From the NCBI GenBank assembly GCA_020726185.1, contig DYTB01000012.1, positions 1 to 36,407 of the forward strand: 36,407 bases of DNA, written 5' to 3'. Made by a program: the position numbers and the translations under genes. The notes under the pieces are model-generated. The model saw nothing but the letters and a program-made list of their open reading frames with translations. It was not told the origin of the DNA and did no database searches. The stretch is from Candidatus Odyssella sp. GTDB taxonomy: Bacteria; Pseudomonadota; Alphaproteobacteria; Paracaedibacterales; CAITNM01. Numbering within the stretch: the first letter of the stretch is position 1; every line of letters starts with the position of its first letter. Of the stretch, positions 24,001-32,447 are shown piece after piece.

Positions 24001-24243
24001 TTGCGCATATCAACAGAACAAAAGAATCTGCTATCGCAAGCAGCAAAGCTTCGCACCATGACGCTTTCCGGATTTGTATTGGAAAGAGCATTCAGCGCTG
24101 CTGAGGAAGTTCTTACTGAACAATCTCATTTTTTCTTAACTCCTGAACAGTGGGACACGTTTTGCAAAGCTATAGACGAGCCAGCTCGTACATTAGTTGA
24201 TCTTAAAAATTTAATGAATGAGGATAACTTATCGGATGGGTAA
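24001..24243 (+). CDS. TacA-type (DUF1778) antitoxin with a damaged N-terminus
   Basis: TacA antitoxins have an N-terminal ribbon-helix-helix that binds the operator and a C-terminal tail that wraps the GNAT toxin. The body is typical: RISTEQKNLLSQAAKL, TLSGFVLERAF and the tail LTPEQWDTFCKAIDEP, then ARTLVDLKNLM. The family's first strand is disrupted. From ATG at 23959 the same frame gives only MRKTRNKTKESTL and then TAG just before 24001. The next frame over, from 23961, reads AKDTKQNKRIDFVV, which is what the family has before RIST. Thus two compensating indels (one base lost after ATG, one gained before CGC) or similar damage are implied. The present start would be TTG at 24001, without the DNA-binding strand. 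Confidence 0.75.
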   Translation: MRISTEQKNLLSQAAKLRTMTLSGFVLERAFSAAEEVLTEQSHFFLTPEQWDTFCKAIDEPARTLVDLKNLMNEDNLSDG

Positions 24244-24248
24244 GCGCT

Positions 24249-24746
24249 ATGGGTAAAGCACTATTTGAATCAATACTTTTAACACCTAATCATTCTATTG
24301 AAAAGTTTGATTGCACGTCTACTTCTTTAAACGCCTATCTTTCGAAAAAAGCCTTAAGCAATCACCAAAAAATGGGCCCACGAACATATGTTATGCATAA
24401 TAATGCTATGCATAACAAAGTTGTTAGTTATTTTACTTTAGCATACGGAATAGTTGCTGCTGCTCCACTTGGCTTGCAAGATTGTAATAAGCCTATAATG
24501 CTTTTAGCAAGACTTGCTGTTGATATAAATACACACGGAAGAGGCTTGGATAAAATCTTACTCAAACATGCTCTTCTAAAAAGCCTAAAAGCGGCAAAAA
24601 TTATCAAAATTTTTGCTGTTGTAGTGTATGCTAGAGACGAATCTGTAAAGATGTTTTATCAACAATTTGGATTTACGCAGCTGCCTTCATCTAGCTTTCA
24701 TTTCTACTTATCAATCAAAGACATTGAAAATAATTTCAAAAACTAA
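24249..24746 (+). CDS. TacT-type GNAT acetyltransferase toxin
   Basis: TacT-type toxins acetylate the amino group of aminoacyl-tRNA and stop translation. The 165-residue length and layout fit: FDCTSTSLNAYLSKKALSNH near the N-terminus, VVSYFTLAYG, LARLAVDINTHGRGLDKILL (the acetyl-CoA loop), AVVVYARDE and the C-terminal FYQQFGF with the Tyr that acts in catalysis. The acetyl-CoA loop, normally Q/R-x-x-G-x-G/A, reads HGRGLD here, so the first and last positions are changed and activity may be lowered. A small duplication (MHNNAMHNK, residues 44-52) sits in a loop. It starts 5 nt after the antitoxin stop, as usual for these pairs. Confidence 0.85.
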   Translation: MGKALFESILLTPNHSIEKFDCTSTSLNAYLSKKALSNHQKMGPRTYVMHNNAMHNKVVSYFTLAYGIVAAAPLGLQDCNKPIMLLARLAVDINTHGRGLDKILLKHALLKSLKAAKIIKIFAVVVYARDESVKMFYQQFGFTQLPSSSFHFYLSIKDIENNFKN

Positions 24747-24779
24747 AACTATAAAAAACAGCAATATTCAAAATTGATT

Positions 24780-24950
24780 TTAGGACCTCACGCGTTTGCG
24801 ATGCCCTTTCCACACTTTATACTTTTTCATTTTAATACGCTTTAACCTAACCAATTTCTTTCTGTTGCGCTCAATAGCTGGAGAAAGGTTCAAGAGAAAG
24901 ATCGCTAAACCACAGATAGCGACCAATTTAATAAGCTCTTGAGTTTCCAT
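24780..24950 (-). CDS. 56-residue single-pass membrane peptide with basic tail
   Basis: An unrecognised small protein. Residues 1-8 are polar, 9-22 form one hydrophobic helix (LVAICGLAIFLLNL), and residues 28-56 are strongly basic (15 or so Lys/Arg). A near-perfect ribosome binding site, GGAGGG, stands 6 nt before the ATG, which is unusual in this AT-rich spacer and argues for real translation. It lies between the toxin gene and the MHS transporter on the opposite strand. It might be a small membrane regulator, but this is not shown by sequence. Confidence 0.6.
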   Translation of the reverse strand: METQELIKLVAICGLAIFLLNLSPAIERNRKKLVRLKRIKMKKYKVWKGHRKRVRS

Positions 24951-25140
24951 GCTTACCCTCCAAATTTTTCTTAAGTGAGAAAGCCGTATTATTCTGCTGT
25001 ATCAACAAACTGACTTTACATAATTTATATTTTTGTATTGTCACGCGAGTTTTGAAAATAATTCAAGGTCTAAAATGAAAAATTTTTCACTTAGATTCCA
25101 TAAGAAAAAGTGCTTATAGATTGCCTCAGGTTTCTAATCT

Positions 25141-26505
25141 TTGAGAAGTGATGCTATCGGCCTATTTTCTTCATTAACAAAGGGGCAAAAAGAATCAATT
25201 GGGTTATTACAAATTGGTACTTTTTTGGAATATTTCGACCTAATGCTATATGTACATATGGCGGTTTTGCTGAATGAATTGTTCTTTCCAAAAACAGATC
25301 CGCACACGGCGGCTTTATTATCGGCCTTTGCGTTTTGCTCAACCTTTGTGTTAAGGCCATTTGGTGCCTTAATTTTTGGCTACCTGGGCGATAACATGGG
25401 CCGAAAATCCACGGTGATTATTACCACTTTGCTGATGTCATTATCATCGCTGGTAATGGCGAATTTACCAACCTATGCGCAAATTGGCATATCTGCTGCG
25501 TGGATTATTACGATTTGCCGAATGATCCAAGGCGTTGCTTCTTTGGGAGAAATTGTTGGCGCTGAGGTTTACCTTACCGAAACAACAGCGAAACCGTTGC
25601 GATACCCTGTTGTTGCCTTCATTGCAGTAGCATCAGTTGCGGGAACGGTTATGGCACTGATGGTGGCATCAGCCTTTACTTCGTTTGAAATGAACTGGAG
25701 GTTGGCATTTTGGATTGGGTCAGGCATTGCTGCAGTTGGTTCAATAGCACGTACACGGTTACGCGAAACCCCCGAATTTGCAGACATGAAACGGCGACTC
25801 CATGATGTTTCATTAATCACAAATAAAAAAGAAGCAGAAAAAGCCAAAAAACTGCTTAGAAGCACTATTTTGTCTGAGCATAGTAGCGACACAAAAAGCG
25901 ACTACAAAAAGTCTGCTTTTTTGTTTTTTCTGCTTCAATGCAGTTGGCCCATTTGTTTTTATTTTTCATATGTCTATTGTGGAAATTTGCTGAAGTCATT
26001 AGGGTGCACAGCACAACAAATTATTCATCAAAATTTAGCGGTTACAGTTGTGCAGTTGATAGTTTTGGGAGTTGTTTCGTACTTAAGCTACAGAATTCAC
26101 CCTTTAAAAATTTTGAAGGTAAAAACAATTCTGTTTTTTGGTTTTATTTTGGTTATGCCATTTTTGCTGATGCACACAAGCACGCCACTGCACATATTTT
26201 TTATTCAAGCGTTAAGTGTTGCGTTGGCAATGGATAGCACACCTGCGGTACCTGTTTTCTTGGTACACTTGCCTGTTTTGAAGAGGTACACCTATGCAAG
26301 CGTAACCTATGCTATTTCAAGGGCTGGAATGTATATAGTCACCTCTTTTGGGCTAATTTACCTAACAGAATGGTTTGGTACCTGGGGATTATGGGTTGTT
26401 TTTTTACCAGCTATAGCAGGGTTTTTCATAGCACTTAAGCATTTTGAAAAACTTGAATTTGGTCAGCGTTATTCAGTTGATGTTGGCTTAAAAGCTGCGG
26501 CTTGA
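25141..26505 (+). CDS. MHS-type major facilitator transporter (ProP/KgtP-like)
   Basis: A 454-residue polytopic symporter of the metabolite:H+ branch of the MFS. The signature features are seen in order: IGTFLEYFDLMLYVHMA in TM1, STFVLRPFGALIFGYLGDNMGRKSTV (loop 2-3 motif, about 68-93) and CRMIQGVASLGEIVGAEVYLTE in TM4. A long central loop (about 210-250) separates the halves. Substrates of this branch include proline, betaine, 2-oxoglutarate and other organic acids, and none can be chosen here. The start is TTG and no strong Shine-Dalgarno is seen. Its 3' end overlaps the convergent ccmF stop by 37 bp. Confidence 0.85.
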   Translation: MRSDAIGLFSSLTKGQKESIGLLQIGTFLEYFDLMLYVHMAVLLNELFFPKTDPHTAALLSAFAFCSTFVLRPFGALIFGYLGDNMGRKSTVIITTLLMSLSSLVMANLPTYAQIGISAAWIITICRMIQGVASLGEIVGAEVYLTETTAKPLRYPVVAFIAVASVAGTVMALMVASAFTSFEMNWRLAFWIGSGIAAVGSIARTRLRETPEFADMKRRLHDVSLITNKKEAEKAKKLLRSTILSEHSSDTKSDYKKSAFLFFLLQCSWPICFYFSYVYCGNLLKSLGCTAQQIIHQNLAVTVVQLIVLGVVSYLSYRIHPLKILKVKTILFFGFILVMPFLLMHTSTPLHIFFIQALSVALAMDSTPAVPVFLVHLPVLKRYTYASVTYAISRAGMYIVTSFGLIYLTEWFGTWGLWVVFLPAIAGFFIALKHFEKLEFGQRYSVDVGLKAAA

Positions 26506-28247
26506 AATCGTCTAACACTTACCAAAATGCCCATTAGCACAAACAATAAACCTAGCCAGAATATGCTGATAAGTGGTTTGTGCATCAACTCAACTTTCCA
26601 GGCGGAACCGTCCATAAACACAGTGGCGTGGATGTGGTCAAAGTTTACCCTTACCCAGGCGGGTTGATGTTTGGTCACGCGGCTTATATGAAAATGTTGA
26701 CGCTGTGGGGCAAGCGGTTTTCCGTCCACCAAAAAAGTGAGGGTTTCTTTTGTCACTTGCTGTGTTTCAATCACCGTTTTTGATATGTATTTAAGTACAT
26801 GTGACGCAAATTTTGATGGCAAATTACTGATGTTAGATTCTTGTTTGGTTGTGAATATTTCAGCGTGACTGGCACCTAAAATGCATAGTCCTATGCCAAG
26901 GTGGGCGGCGGCGAATCCCTTTGAAAAGATCTGTTTTACATGGTTGAGGGTGCTAAGGCACACCCAAAATCCGACAAGGGCAGCGCAGGAGGCAAGCATG
27001 TTGAAATGAGGTTGCACGGTCAAGCACCAAAGGATAGTGCAAAGGGCGGCGCATAGCAGGCTCCACCAATGGGCTTTCATGTAGGGTGCGAAGCTAGCGA
27101 AAACAAGCAGGCCTAATAGGCAGGGGTTGATGTAGTGGTGAAAAAAGGTTTCATCGATTGCGATGTCTTGAGACAGGCAGGTTTTCGCCATGACTGGGAC
27201 TAGGATCAGGGCGCATAGGGTTGCGAGGATAATCAGGAAACCGATGGGAATAAGTGAGCGGAATTTATAGGACTGGATCCCGCGATCAAGTCGCGGGAAA
27301 ACTGCGAGAGTTATCTTCTTTAGTTTTCCTATGGCTTGATCATAGGATCCAGTGAATAACATCATCACTGAAATAGCACTCACCGCAAGAGTGCAAAGCC
27401 CAAGCCAAATACCGTTATAGGGGTCAAAACCGAAACTGTGCACAGAAACAAGCACACCAGAGCGCACTAACGTTAACCCCAACATAACCATGGGGAAAGC
27501 CATCAGCAAACAGGCTCTGTCATTAGTGGCATGCACGGCCGCGGCAATAGCTAACCATGGGAATAGTGATACTGTTTCAACCGGGTCCCAAAACCAGAAA
27601 CCGCCCCACCCTAGTTCTCCGTAGGCCCAACGTGCTCCTAAAATTAGACCCAATGTAATGAAACCGAAACACACACGCGTGTAAAACGGAATACGCGGAT
27701 GATTAGGCGAAACGCATACCCAAATCCACAACACAAAACACAAGGTTTGGCCCGCATATAAAATGGGGGGGTGGATTGCTAAATAGGGGTTTTGCAGCGC
27801 CGGGTTCAGGTCCTGCCCTGCTGCGGCTTTAATTGCTAAAATGGCAAAAGGATTTGCGGAAAAATAAACGTATCCGCCAACTGCCAGCAACACAAATGCT
27901 GCCAAGCGAATAGCTTCGTTATTGCGCAAAAGCGTGGCCCAGGCGGTTAAAAACGTGAAGAACAATAACATTGAACCTTCATGATTACCCCAAACCCCGG
28001 CAATTTTATAAAGCAGCGGCGTGTGCACATTGGAATTCAACCAAACGTTGGCAATGGTAGTGGTACTGGTAAGATAGAAAAATAAAAGTACGCCAATGGC
28101 GAATGCGCATATATAAAATGGTGCACGCAGGTGTGTGTTTTGCTTGGCGAAGATTTTTTTGACCAGAACAATTGCTAGAACCCCGAACAGGGCATCAATT
28201 AAAAAAGTAAGAAGGATGATGGGGTTGCTAAATTGGGCTAAATCCAT
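26469..28247 (-). CDS. ccmF: cytochrome c heme lyase subunit CcmF
   Basis: CcmF, with CcmH, attaches heme to apocytochrome c on the periplasmic side of the inner membrane. The tryptophan-rich WWD motif (WGGFWFWDPVETVSLFPWL) is at about residues 214-232. Conserved heme-ligand histidines are in the WGNHEGS and LAIHPPILYAGQ contexts. There are about 13-15 membrane segments. I choose the ATG at 28247, not 28310, because the protein then begins with the family's short periplasmic N-terminus, and it overlaps the RMD1 stop by 10 nt, which suggests translational coupling. The length of 592 is slightly short. An 82-bp palindromic element at 27272-27353 lies in frame and adds about 27 residues, including FPRLDRGIQ, in a loop between membrane helices. 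Confidence 0.92.
   Translation of the reverse strand: MDLAQFSNPIILLTFLIDALFGVLAIVLVKKIFAKQNTHLRAPFYICAFAIGVLLFFYLTSTTTIANVWLNSNVHTPLLYKIAGVWGNHEGSMLLFFTFLTAWATLLRNNEAIRLAAFVLLAVGGYVYFSANPFAILAIKAAAGQDLNPALQNPYLAIHPPILYAGQTLCFVLWIWVCVSPNHPRIPFYTRVCFGFITLGLILGARWAYGELGWGGFWFWDPVETVSLFPWLAIAAAVHATNDRACLLMAFPMVMLGLTLVRSGVLVSVHSFGFDPYNGIWLGLCTLAVSAISVMMLFTGSYDQAIGKLKKITLAVFPRLDRGIQSYKFRSLIPIGFLIILATLCALILVPVMAKTCLSQDIAIDETFFHHYINPCLLGLLVFASFAPYMKAHWWSLLCAALCTILWCLTVQPHFNMLASCAALVGFWVCLSTLNHVKQIFSKGFAAAHLGIGLCILGASHAEIFTTKQESNISNLPSKFASHVLKYISKTVIETQQVTKETLTFLVDGKPLAPQRQHFHISRVTKHQPAWVRVNFDHIHATVFMDGSAWKVELMHKPLISIFWLGLLFVLMGILVSVRRFQAAAFKPTSTE
27272..27353. repeat. palindromic element inserted in the ccmF coding sequence
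   Basis: It has ACTGGATCC at one end and GGATCCAGT at the other, with inner palindromes (CCCGCGATCAAGTCGCGGG and CTATGGCTTGATCATAGG). The frame of ccmF is open through it. The translated FPRLDRGIQ is typical of dispersed palindromic elements in Rickettsiales-type genomes. Confidence 0.9.
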
Positions 28248-29029
28248 CGAAGGAAGTCTTTGAGGATTGAAATCAAGACCTCGACCATAATTAGAATGAT
28301 GATCACCCACTCTAGAAATGAGGAATGAGCGTGTTTAAGTTCGTTGCTTAAAATTTCATATAATTCGTGCACAACGTTGAGCTTGCTGTTTAGAATATTC
28401 AGTCGAACTTGAATATCAAGAAATTCAACAGCAAGTTGGTAAAAGGGCTCATAACGCGGACGCTTCCAAAAGAATTCTGGCGTATCAAGCGCGAATGATT
28501 CAAGGTTGATTGAGTTTTTCTGGCTAAATAATTTGCCAATATGCTGAGATATTTTTTTACGGGATAAGCTGATTTTGCCCTTTTCAGCGAGTTCCGCTGG
28601 CATGTGCCTAGTGCGTTGAATGGTCATGTCAATTTCATGTTCAAACGCTGCAAGTTTTGCAGATTGGGATAAACCATACGACAGTGAAATTTTTAATAAA
28701 GGATCTTCTGATTGAAGAATCATGCGGTCTTCTTCTTCATCAATAAGCGTTTCAACGCCGTACTCAAAAACAAAGGTGTCTTCTTGAATTTTGGCTAAGG
28801 GAGTTTTTAAAAAGGGCAGCAACTCACTTAAAGCAGCGCGTTCTTCAGCAACTGTGTAGCCCCAAAAAACAACGGCACCATAGGCAAAAATACACATAGT
28901 GTGCTCTGAACCCATGGATAGAAAAACGACTTCATCATATAGTTGTGCAGTCACTGCTTTTGGCTTTAGGATTTGAAAAGCCTCGGCTATATCGTAGGCG
29001 TGACCAGCACAGTAAGATGCACAACGCAT
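28238..29029 (-). CDS. RMD1/YagE family (DUF155) protein
   Basis: This family includes yeast Rmd1 and mitochondrial RMND1, with bacterial members of unknown function. The match rests on the conserved DEVVFLSMGSEHTMCIFAYGAVVFWG core (residues about 32-57), the acidic EDTFVFEYG stretch (82-90), the helical middle, PEFFWKRPRYEPFYQLAVEFLDI (about 181-203) and the single C-terminal membrane helix (WVIIILIMVEVLISILK). Length is 263, normal. It lies 7 nt after the SPOR gene and overlaps ccmF by 10 nt, so the three genes form one operon. It probably sits at the inner membrane by its C-terminal anchor. Confidence 0.85.
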   Translation of the reverse strand: MRCASYCAGHAYDIAEAFQILKPKAVTAQLYDEVVFLSMGSEHTMCIFAYGAVVFWGYTVAEERAALSELLPFLKTPLAKIQEDTFVFEYGVETLIDEEEDRMILQSEDPLLKISLSYGLSQSAKLAAFEHEIDMTIQRTRHMPAELAEKGKISLSRKKISQHIGKLFSQKNSINLESFALDTPEFFWKRPRYEPFYQLAVEFLDIQVRLNILNSKLNVVHELYEILSNELKHAHSSFLEWVIIILIMVEVLISILKDFLRWI

Positions 29030-29036
29030 AAATTAT

Positions 29037-30350
29037 CTACTCAGTAATCTGCACAACTTTGGTGCCATCCATTTTCACTGCATATTTTTGAGCTTTTACT
29101 TTTTCTTCAAAAGGCCCCATAAGCAGGCGGAAAACTGTGTCGCCATCGGTTGTTTCAGATTCTTTAATTTGAGACTTCATGCCCTTTAGATTATGTTTTG
29201 CTTGTAAACGTTTCCATTCTCGCAAAGCAGCTTCTTCAGATTTAACCGTTGCCATTTGCACAAAGTAAGTACCTTTAATGGTTGCTTCTGGCTTTGGTTT
29301 TTTAATGATTTCGGGCTCAATTTCTGTAGCAATTGATTGCGCAGCAACAGTTGCTGGAGTTGCAGCAGGTTGTGTTGTAACAACTGCTGGTTGCTGCTGT
29401 TGAGGCTGAGTATTCATTTGTTGTAGTGCAATAGCTTGCTGAGGCATTTGCCCCTGTTGCATAGGCTGCTGCATTTGTTGTTGTCCATCAGTCTGCATCG
29501 GTTGTTGTTGAACTGTTTGCTGATTCTGATCAATAGGTTGCTGAGACATGTCCGAAGGCATTTCAGGTGGTGGCAAAAGCCTTTCAACTGGTTCTTCGTT
29601 CACATTATCGCCAATGCGGTCATAAATAAGTTTGTCTTGGTAAGGAATGTTTAGACCACCGCGATGATCGGGGGAAACCTTATGTGGACCTGCATCAGCG
29701 TGAATAAGTGGCGGTGTATCAGACGATGGAGATTTCGCCCATTTATAAGCAAACCATGATAAACCAGCAATCAACGCAACACCCGCAACTGCTACTAGTA
29801 AGCGAATAGGTGAATTTGCTTCAGCGTCACTTTCTGGGTCTTCAAAACCAGCATTTGCCTGAGTTTCTTGCCAAAATGATAAGGACCGCACATCTTCTTG
29901 AGCATAGCCAGGGTGTTGCCCTTGTGGCGCTTGTTGACCTTGTTGTTGGTAGTTCTGATAATTTCCAAGTTGGCTTGCTTGCACAGGATGCATATATGCG
30001 TTTGGTACCTGAGGATGCATTTGCGGAGGCATCATGCCATAAGGTTGATTTGGAGCAGAATTCAACATAGGTTGTTGTTGTGGATTATAAAAATTTTCGT
30101 TATTGCCATTAAAAAAAGGCTGCGTTTGAGGTGGCATAGGAACGCCAGGGTTCATGCCATAAGGCTGCTGTGGATATGGTTGTGGACCCAACCCATTATT
30201 GAAGCGTGGATCAAAACCTTGAGGCTGTCCCATTTGACGGTAAGCCGAACTATCAACATAAGGTTGTTGCCCTGCTGCGTTTTGAAAAAATGGCTCTTGT
30301 TGAGGTGATTGTTCGTTCACATCTCCGCGACGCCTAAATCTAAATGACAT
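29037..30350 (-). CDS. SPOR-domain membrane protein with Gln-rich regions
   Basis: SPOR domains bind peptidoglycan whose stem peptides have been removed, usually at the division septum. The 437-residue protein has a cytoplasmic Pro/Gln/Asn-rich N-terminus (1 to about 170), one membrane helix (LLVAVAGVALIAGLSWFAYKW, about 183-203), a Gln-rich periplasmic linker (about 265-330) and a C-terminal SPOR domain (about 363-437: GTYFVQMATVKSEEAALREW, then RLLMGPFEEKVKAQKYAVKM). The Gln-rich parts are low-complexity CAA/CAG runs that also create spurious open frames on the other strand. It is first in the operon with the DUF155 gene and ccmF. Confidence 0.85.
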   Translation of the reverse strand: MSFRFRRRGDVNEQSPQQEPFFQNAAGQQPYVDSSAYRQMGQPQGFDPRFNNGLGPQPYPQQPYGMNPGVPMPPQTQPFFNGNNENFYNPQQQPMLNSAPNQPYGMMPPQMHPQVPNAYMHPVQASQLGNYQNYQQQGQQAPQGQHPGYAQEDVRSLSFWQETQANAGFEDPESDAEANSPIRLLVAVAGVALIAGLSWFAYKWAKSPSSDTPPLIHADAGPHKVSPDHRGGLNIPYQDKLIYDRIGDNVNEEPVERLLPPPEMPSDMSQQPIDQNQQTVQQQPMQTDGQQQMQQPMQQGQMPQQAIALQQMNTQPQQQQPAVVTTQPAATPATVAAQSIATEIEPEIIKKPKPEATIKGTYFVQMATVKSEEAALREWKRLQAKHNLKGMKSQIKESETTDGDTVFRLLMGPFEEKVKAQKYAVKMDGTKVVQITE

Positions 30351-30556
30351 TCGTAAAGCTCCCCAAAAAAGATCAGGATAAATTAAACAGTTACTTTATA
30401 AGATAGTATGTTCTGAAGCAAATTGCAAAATATTGATTATTGATGAATGATTGATCCTTAACGGCAGATTTTTTGTTACTACATTATATATATTACTTGC
30501 TATTTTTATATATAATATATATTACAGCCAACATAAAAAATATAAAAAGGATTATT

Positions 30557-31339
30557 ATGAAACTTTTATCTACTTTAACTAGCCTAGCAATGCTTGGCAC
30601 TATGTTTAATGGCCTTAATGCTGCAATTGAAAGCTGTGCTTTTGATGAACCGATTAAAAAGGCTCGCCGTGTTACTTTTAAGGAACCGTTTGTAAGATAT
30701 AGTGAGACTAAAAAGGTGAGTACTAATAACGAAATAAGTGATACTAAAGAGGTCAGTGCTGATAGAAAAATATATAAAACGCATGCTGATATTGAAACAT
30801 ATGCAGAACTTGGCTATCCATCTGCTTTAGATCTAAAAATAGAGGGACTTAAGCAAGGAAAGCATGGATATCAACAAAATCTTTATTTATTACGTCCTCT
30901 TATCGCAAAACTTTCTGAACAAGGTAATTCAACTGCTATAAGGCACAAGGTAGATGGATTTATGAATGGATTATATGAATATCCAAGAGATAGGGATCTT
31001 GCACGTCAATTTATTGAAGGCTTAGTAGCAAAAGGTAATCCAACTGCTATAGAGCTAGAAGTAGAAGGACTTGTGCATGGAAAGTATGGATACAAACAAG
31101 ATACAACTGCTGCACATGATCGTATTGACTATTTAATAACACAAGGCAATCCAGATGCTATAAAGCGAAAAGAATTTGGACTTTCGAATGGATTATATGG
31201 GTATACAGAAAATCCAACTGAAGCATGTCTACTCATTGAAGATTTAGTAGCACAAGGTAATCCAACAGCTATAGAGATGCAAGCAGAAGGGAAGAAATTA
31301 AGGAGACATATGATGTTGTTTCCTGATTCTAGACGTTGA
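30557..31339 (+). CDS. secreted Sel1-like repeat protein A
   Basis: I take the ATG at 30557, which has AAAAGGA before it and opens a signal peptide (MKLLSTLTSLAMLGTMFNGLNA). After a Lys/Glu-rich linker (about 25-75), four to five repeats of 36 residues follow with the pattern AxxFIExLVAQGNPxAIxLKxEGLxxGxYGYxxDxxxA. Examples are LSEQGNSTAIRHKVDGFM, LVAKGNPTAIELEVEGLV, LITQGNPDAIKRKEFGLS and LVAQGNPTAIEMQAEG. This is a Sel1-type helical repeat with YGY where the usual form has GV. Sel1 proteins mediate protein-protein contacts. The final repeat is cut short. Length is 260. Confidence 0.78.
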   Translation: MKLLSTLTSLAMLGTMFNGLNAAIESCAFDEPIKKARRVTFKEPFVRYSETKKVSTNNEISDTKEVSADRKIYKTHADIETYAELGYPSALDLKIEGLKQGKHGYQQNLYLLRPLIAKLSEQGNSTAIRHKVDGFMNGLYEYPRDRDLARQFIEGLVAKGNPTAIELEVEGLVHGKYGYKQDTTAAHDRIDYLITQGNPDAIKRKEFGLSNGLYGYTENPTEACLLIEDLVAQGNPTAIEMQAEGKKLRRHMMLFPDSRR

Positions 31340-31432
31340 TTGAAATAATAGAGATGTACTCAAAATATTGATATTTAAAGCTTAAAGGGTTGGTTCTTTT
31401 TGATTCAACCTTTTTTAAAATTTACCAAATAT

Positions 31433-31461
31433 TAACTTTGGTTAAGTATGATGAATGTAAT
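31433..31461 (+). promoter_or_regulatory. promoter of Sel1-like gene B
   Basis: TTAACT, a 17-nt spacer, TGTAAT, ending 35 nt before the ATG at 31496. It uses the same -35 as other secreted genes in the window. Confidence 0.6.
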
Positions 31462-31495
31462 AATTGACACAACAAGTATGTTATAGAGTTTGGGT

Positions 31496-32334
31496 ATGAG
31501 GATTTCATTTATTTTAACTAGCCTAGCAATGCTGTGCACTATGTTTAATGTGCTTAGTGTGGCGACGGAGGACCCTAATCATCAGGCTGCCGTGGCAGCT
31601 GGAGCCCATCTGTGCCGGCAGCAACACCCATGACAGAAGAAGAAAAAATAAACTATTTAGACATGTTTGTTGAGATGGGGTATGGATGGGCTATAGAGTT
31701 TAGGATAAGCAATCTTCAGGAATGGGGAACTACTGAAGAACTGCATAACTTTATTGAACATTGGGCAGCACAAGGCAATCCAGATGCTGTAAAGCAAAAA
31801 GCACAAGATCTAATATCTGGATGGTATGGATATCCAAGAGATCTAGTTGCTGCGCGTGAATTTATTGAAGGCTTAGTAGCACAAGGCAATCCAGAAGCTA
31901 TAAAGCTAAAAGCACAAGGACTTGCGAATGGATTCTATGGATATGCACAAAATCCAGAGGCAGCTCGTAACTTTATTAACCAATTGGCAGAACAAGGTAA
32001 TGAAAACGCTATGAAGGAAGTAACGAGCCTACTGCGTCCAGATGAGGCACACACCTTTATCGAACATTTTGCAAATCAAGGGAATGATGGTGCTATAAAA
32101 CTAAAAGCAACAGGACTAACACACAACGTGTATGGATATCAACGAAGCCCAGAGGCAGCACACCGATTTATTGAGCAACAGGTAGAAGCATATAATCCAG
32201 CAGCTATTGAACTAAAAGCAGAAGGTCTGCTATTTGGAAGGTATGGATATAATGTTGCTTCGGCAGCAGAAATGGATGATTTTATTGCTCGTTATGTTGC
32301 AGACCCCATCGCGCGAGACCATATATTGAAATAA
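31496..32334 (+). pseudogene. secreted Sel1-like repeat protein B, signal peptide out of frame
   Basis: The ATG at 31496 opens a signal peptide nearly identical to that of protein A (ILTSLAMLCTMFNVLSVAT), but its frame stops at a TGA near 31628-31630. The Sel1-like domain lies in another frame, open from 31579 to 32334 (a GTG at 31612 or ATG at 31630 could start it). Its repeats are EGLVAQGNPEAIKLKAQGLANGFYGY and similar, about six units. One indel between about 31579 and 31628 would explain the break. As it stands the exported form cannot be made, and a cytoplasmic fragment of 240 residues might be. Confidence 0.72.
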
Positions 32335-32447
32335 TAGAAAAGCGAGAAACAAGACATCTGGGCAATGTTTTGATTACTAGACCATTTAAATGTGAACATT
32401 AACAAAAATTTTATAAACTGTAAGTACTATTAAGTTGCAAATAAAAC

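Noticed and set aside
28248..28310. N-terminal extension of CcmF to 28310
   Set aside because: The extra 21 residues are polar, unlike CcmF N-termini, and overlap the RMD1 coding end by about 70 bp.
29186..30308. Several open frames on both strands within the SPOR-protein gene, rich in Leu or His/Arg
   Set aside because: They are shadows of the CAA/CAG-rich Gln coding sequence in other frames.
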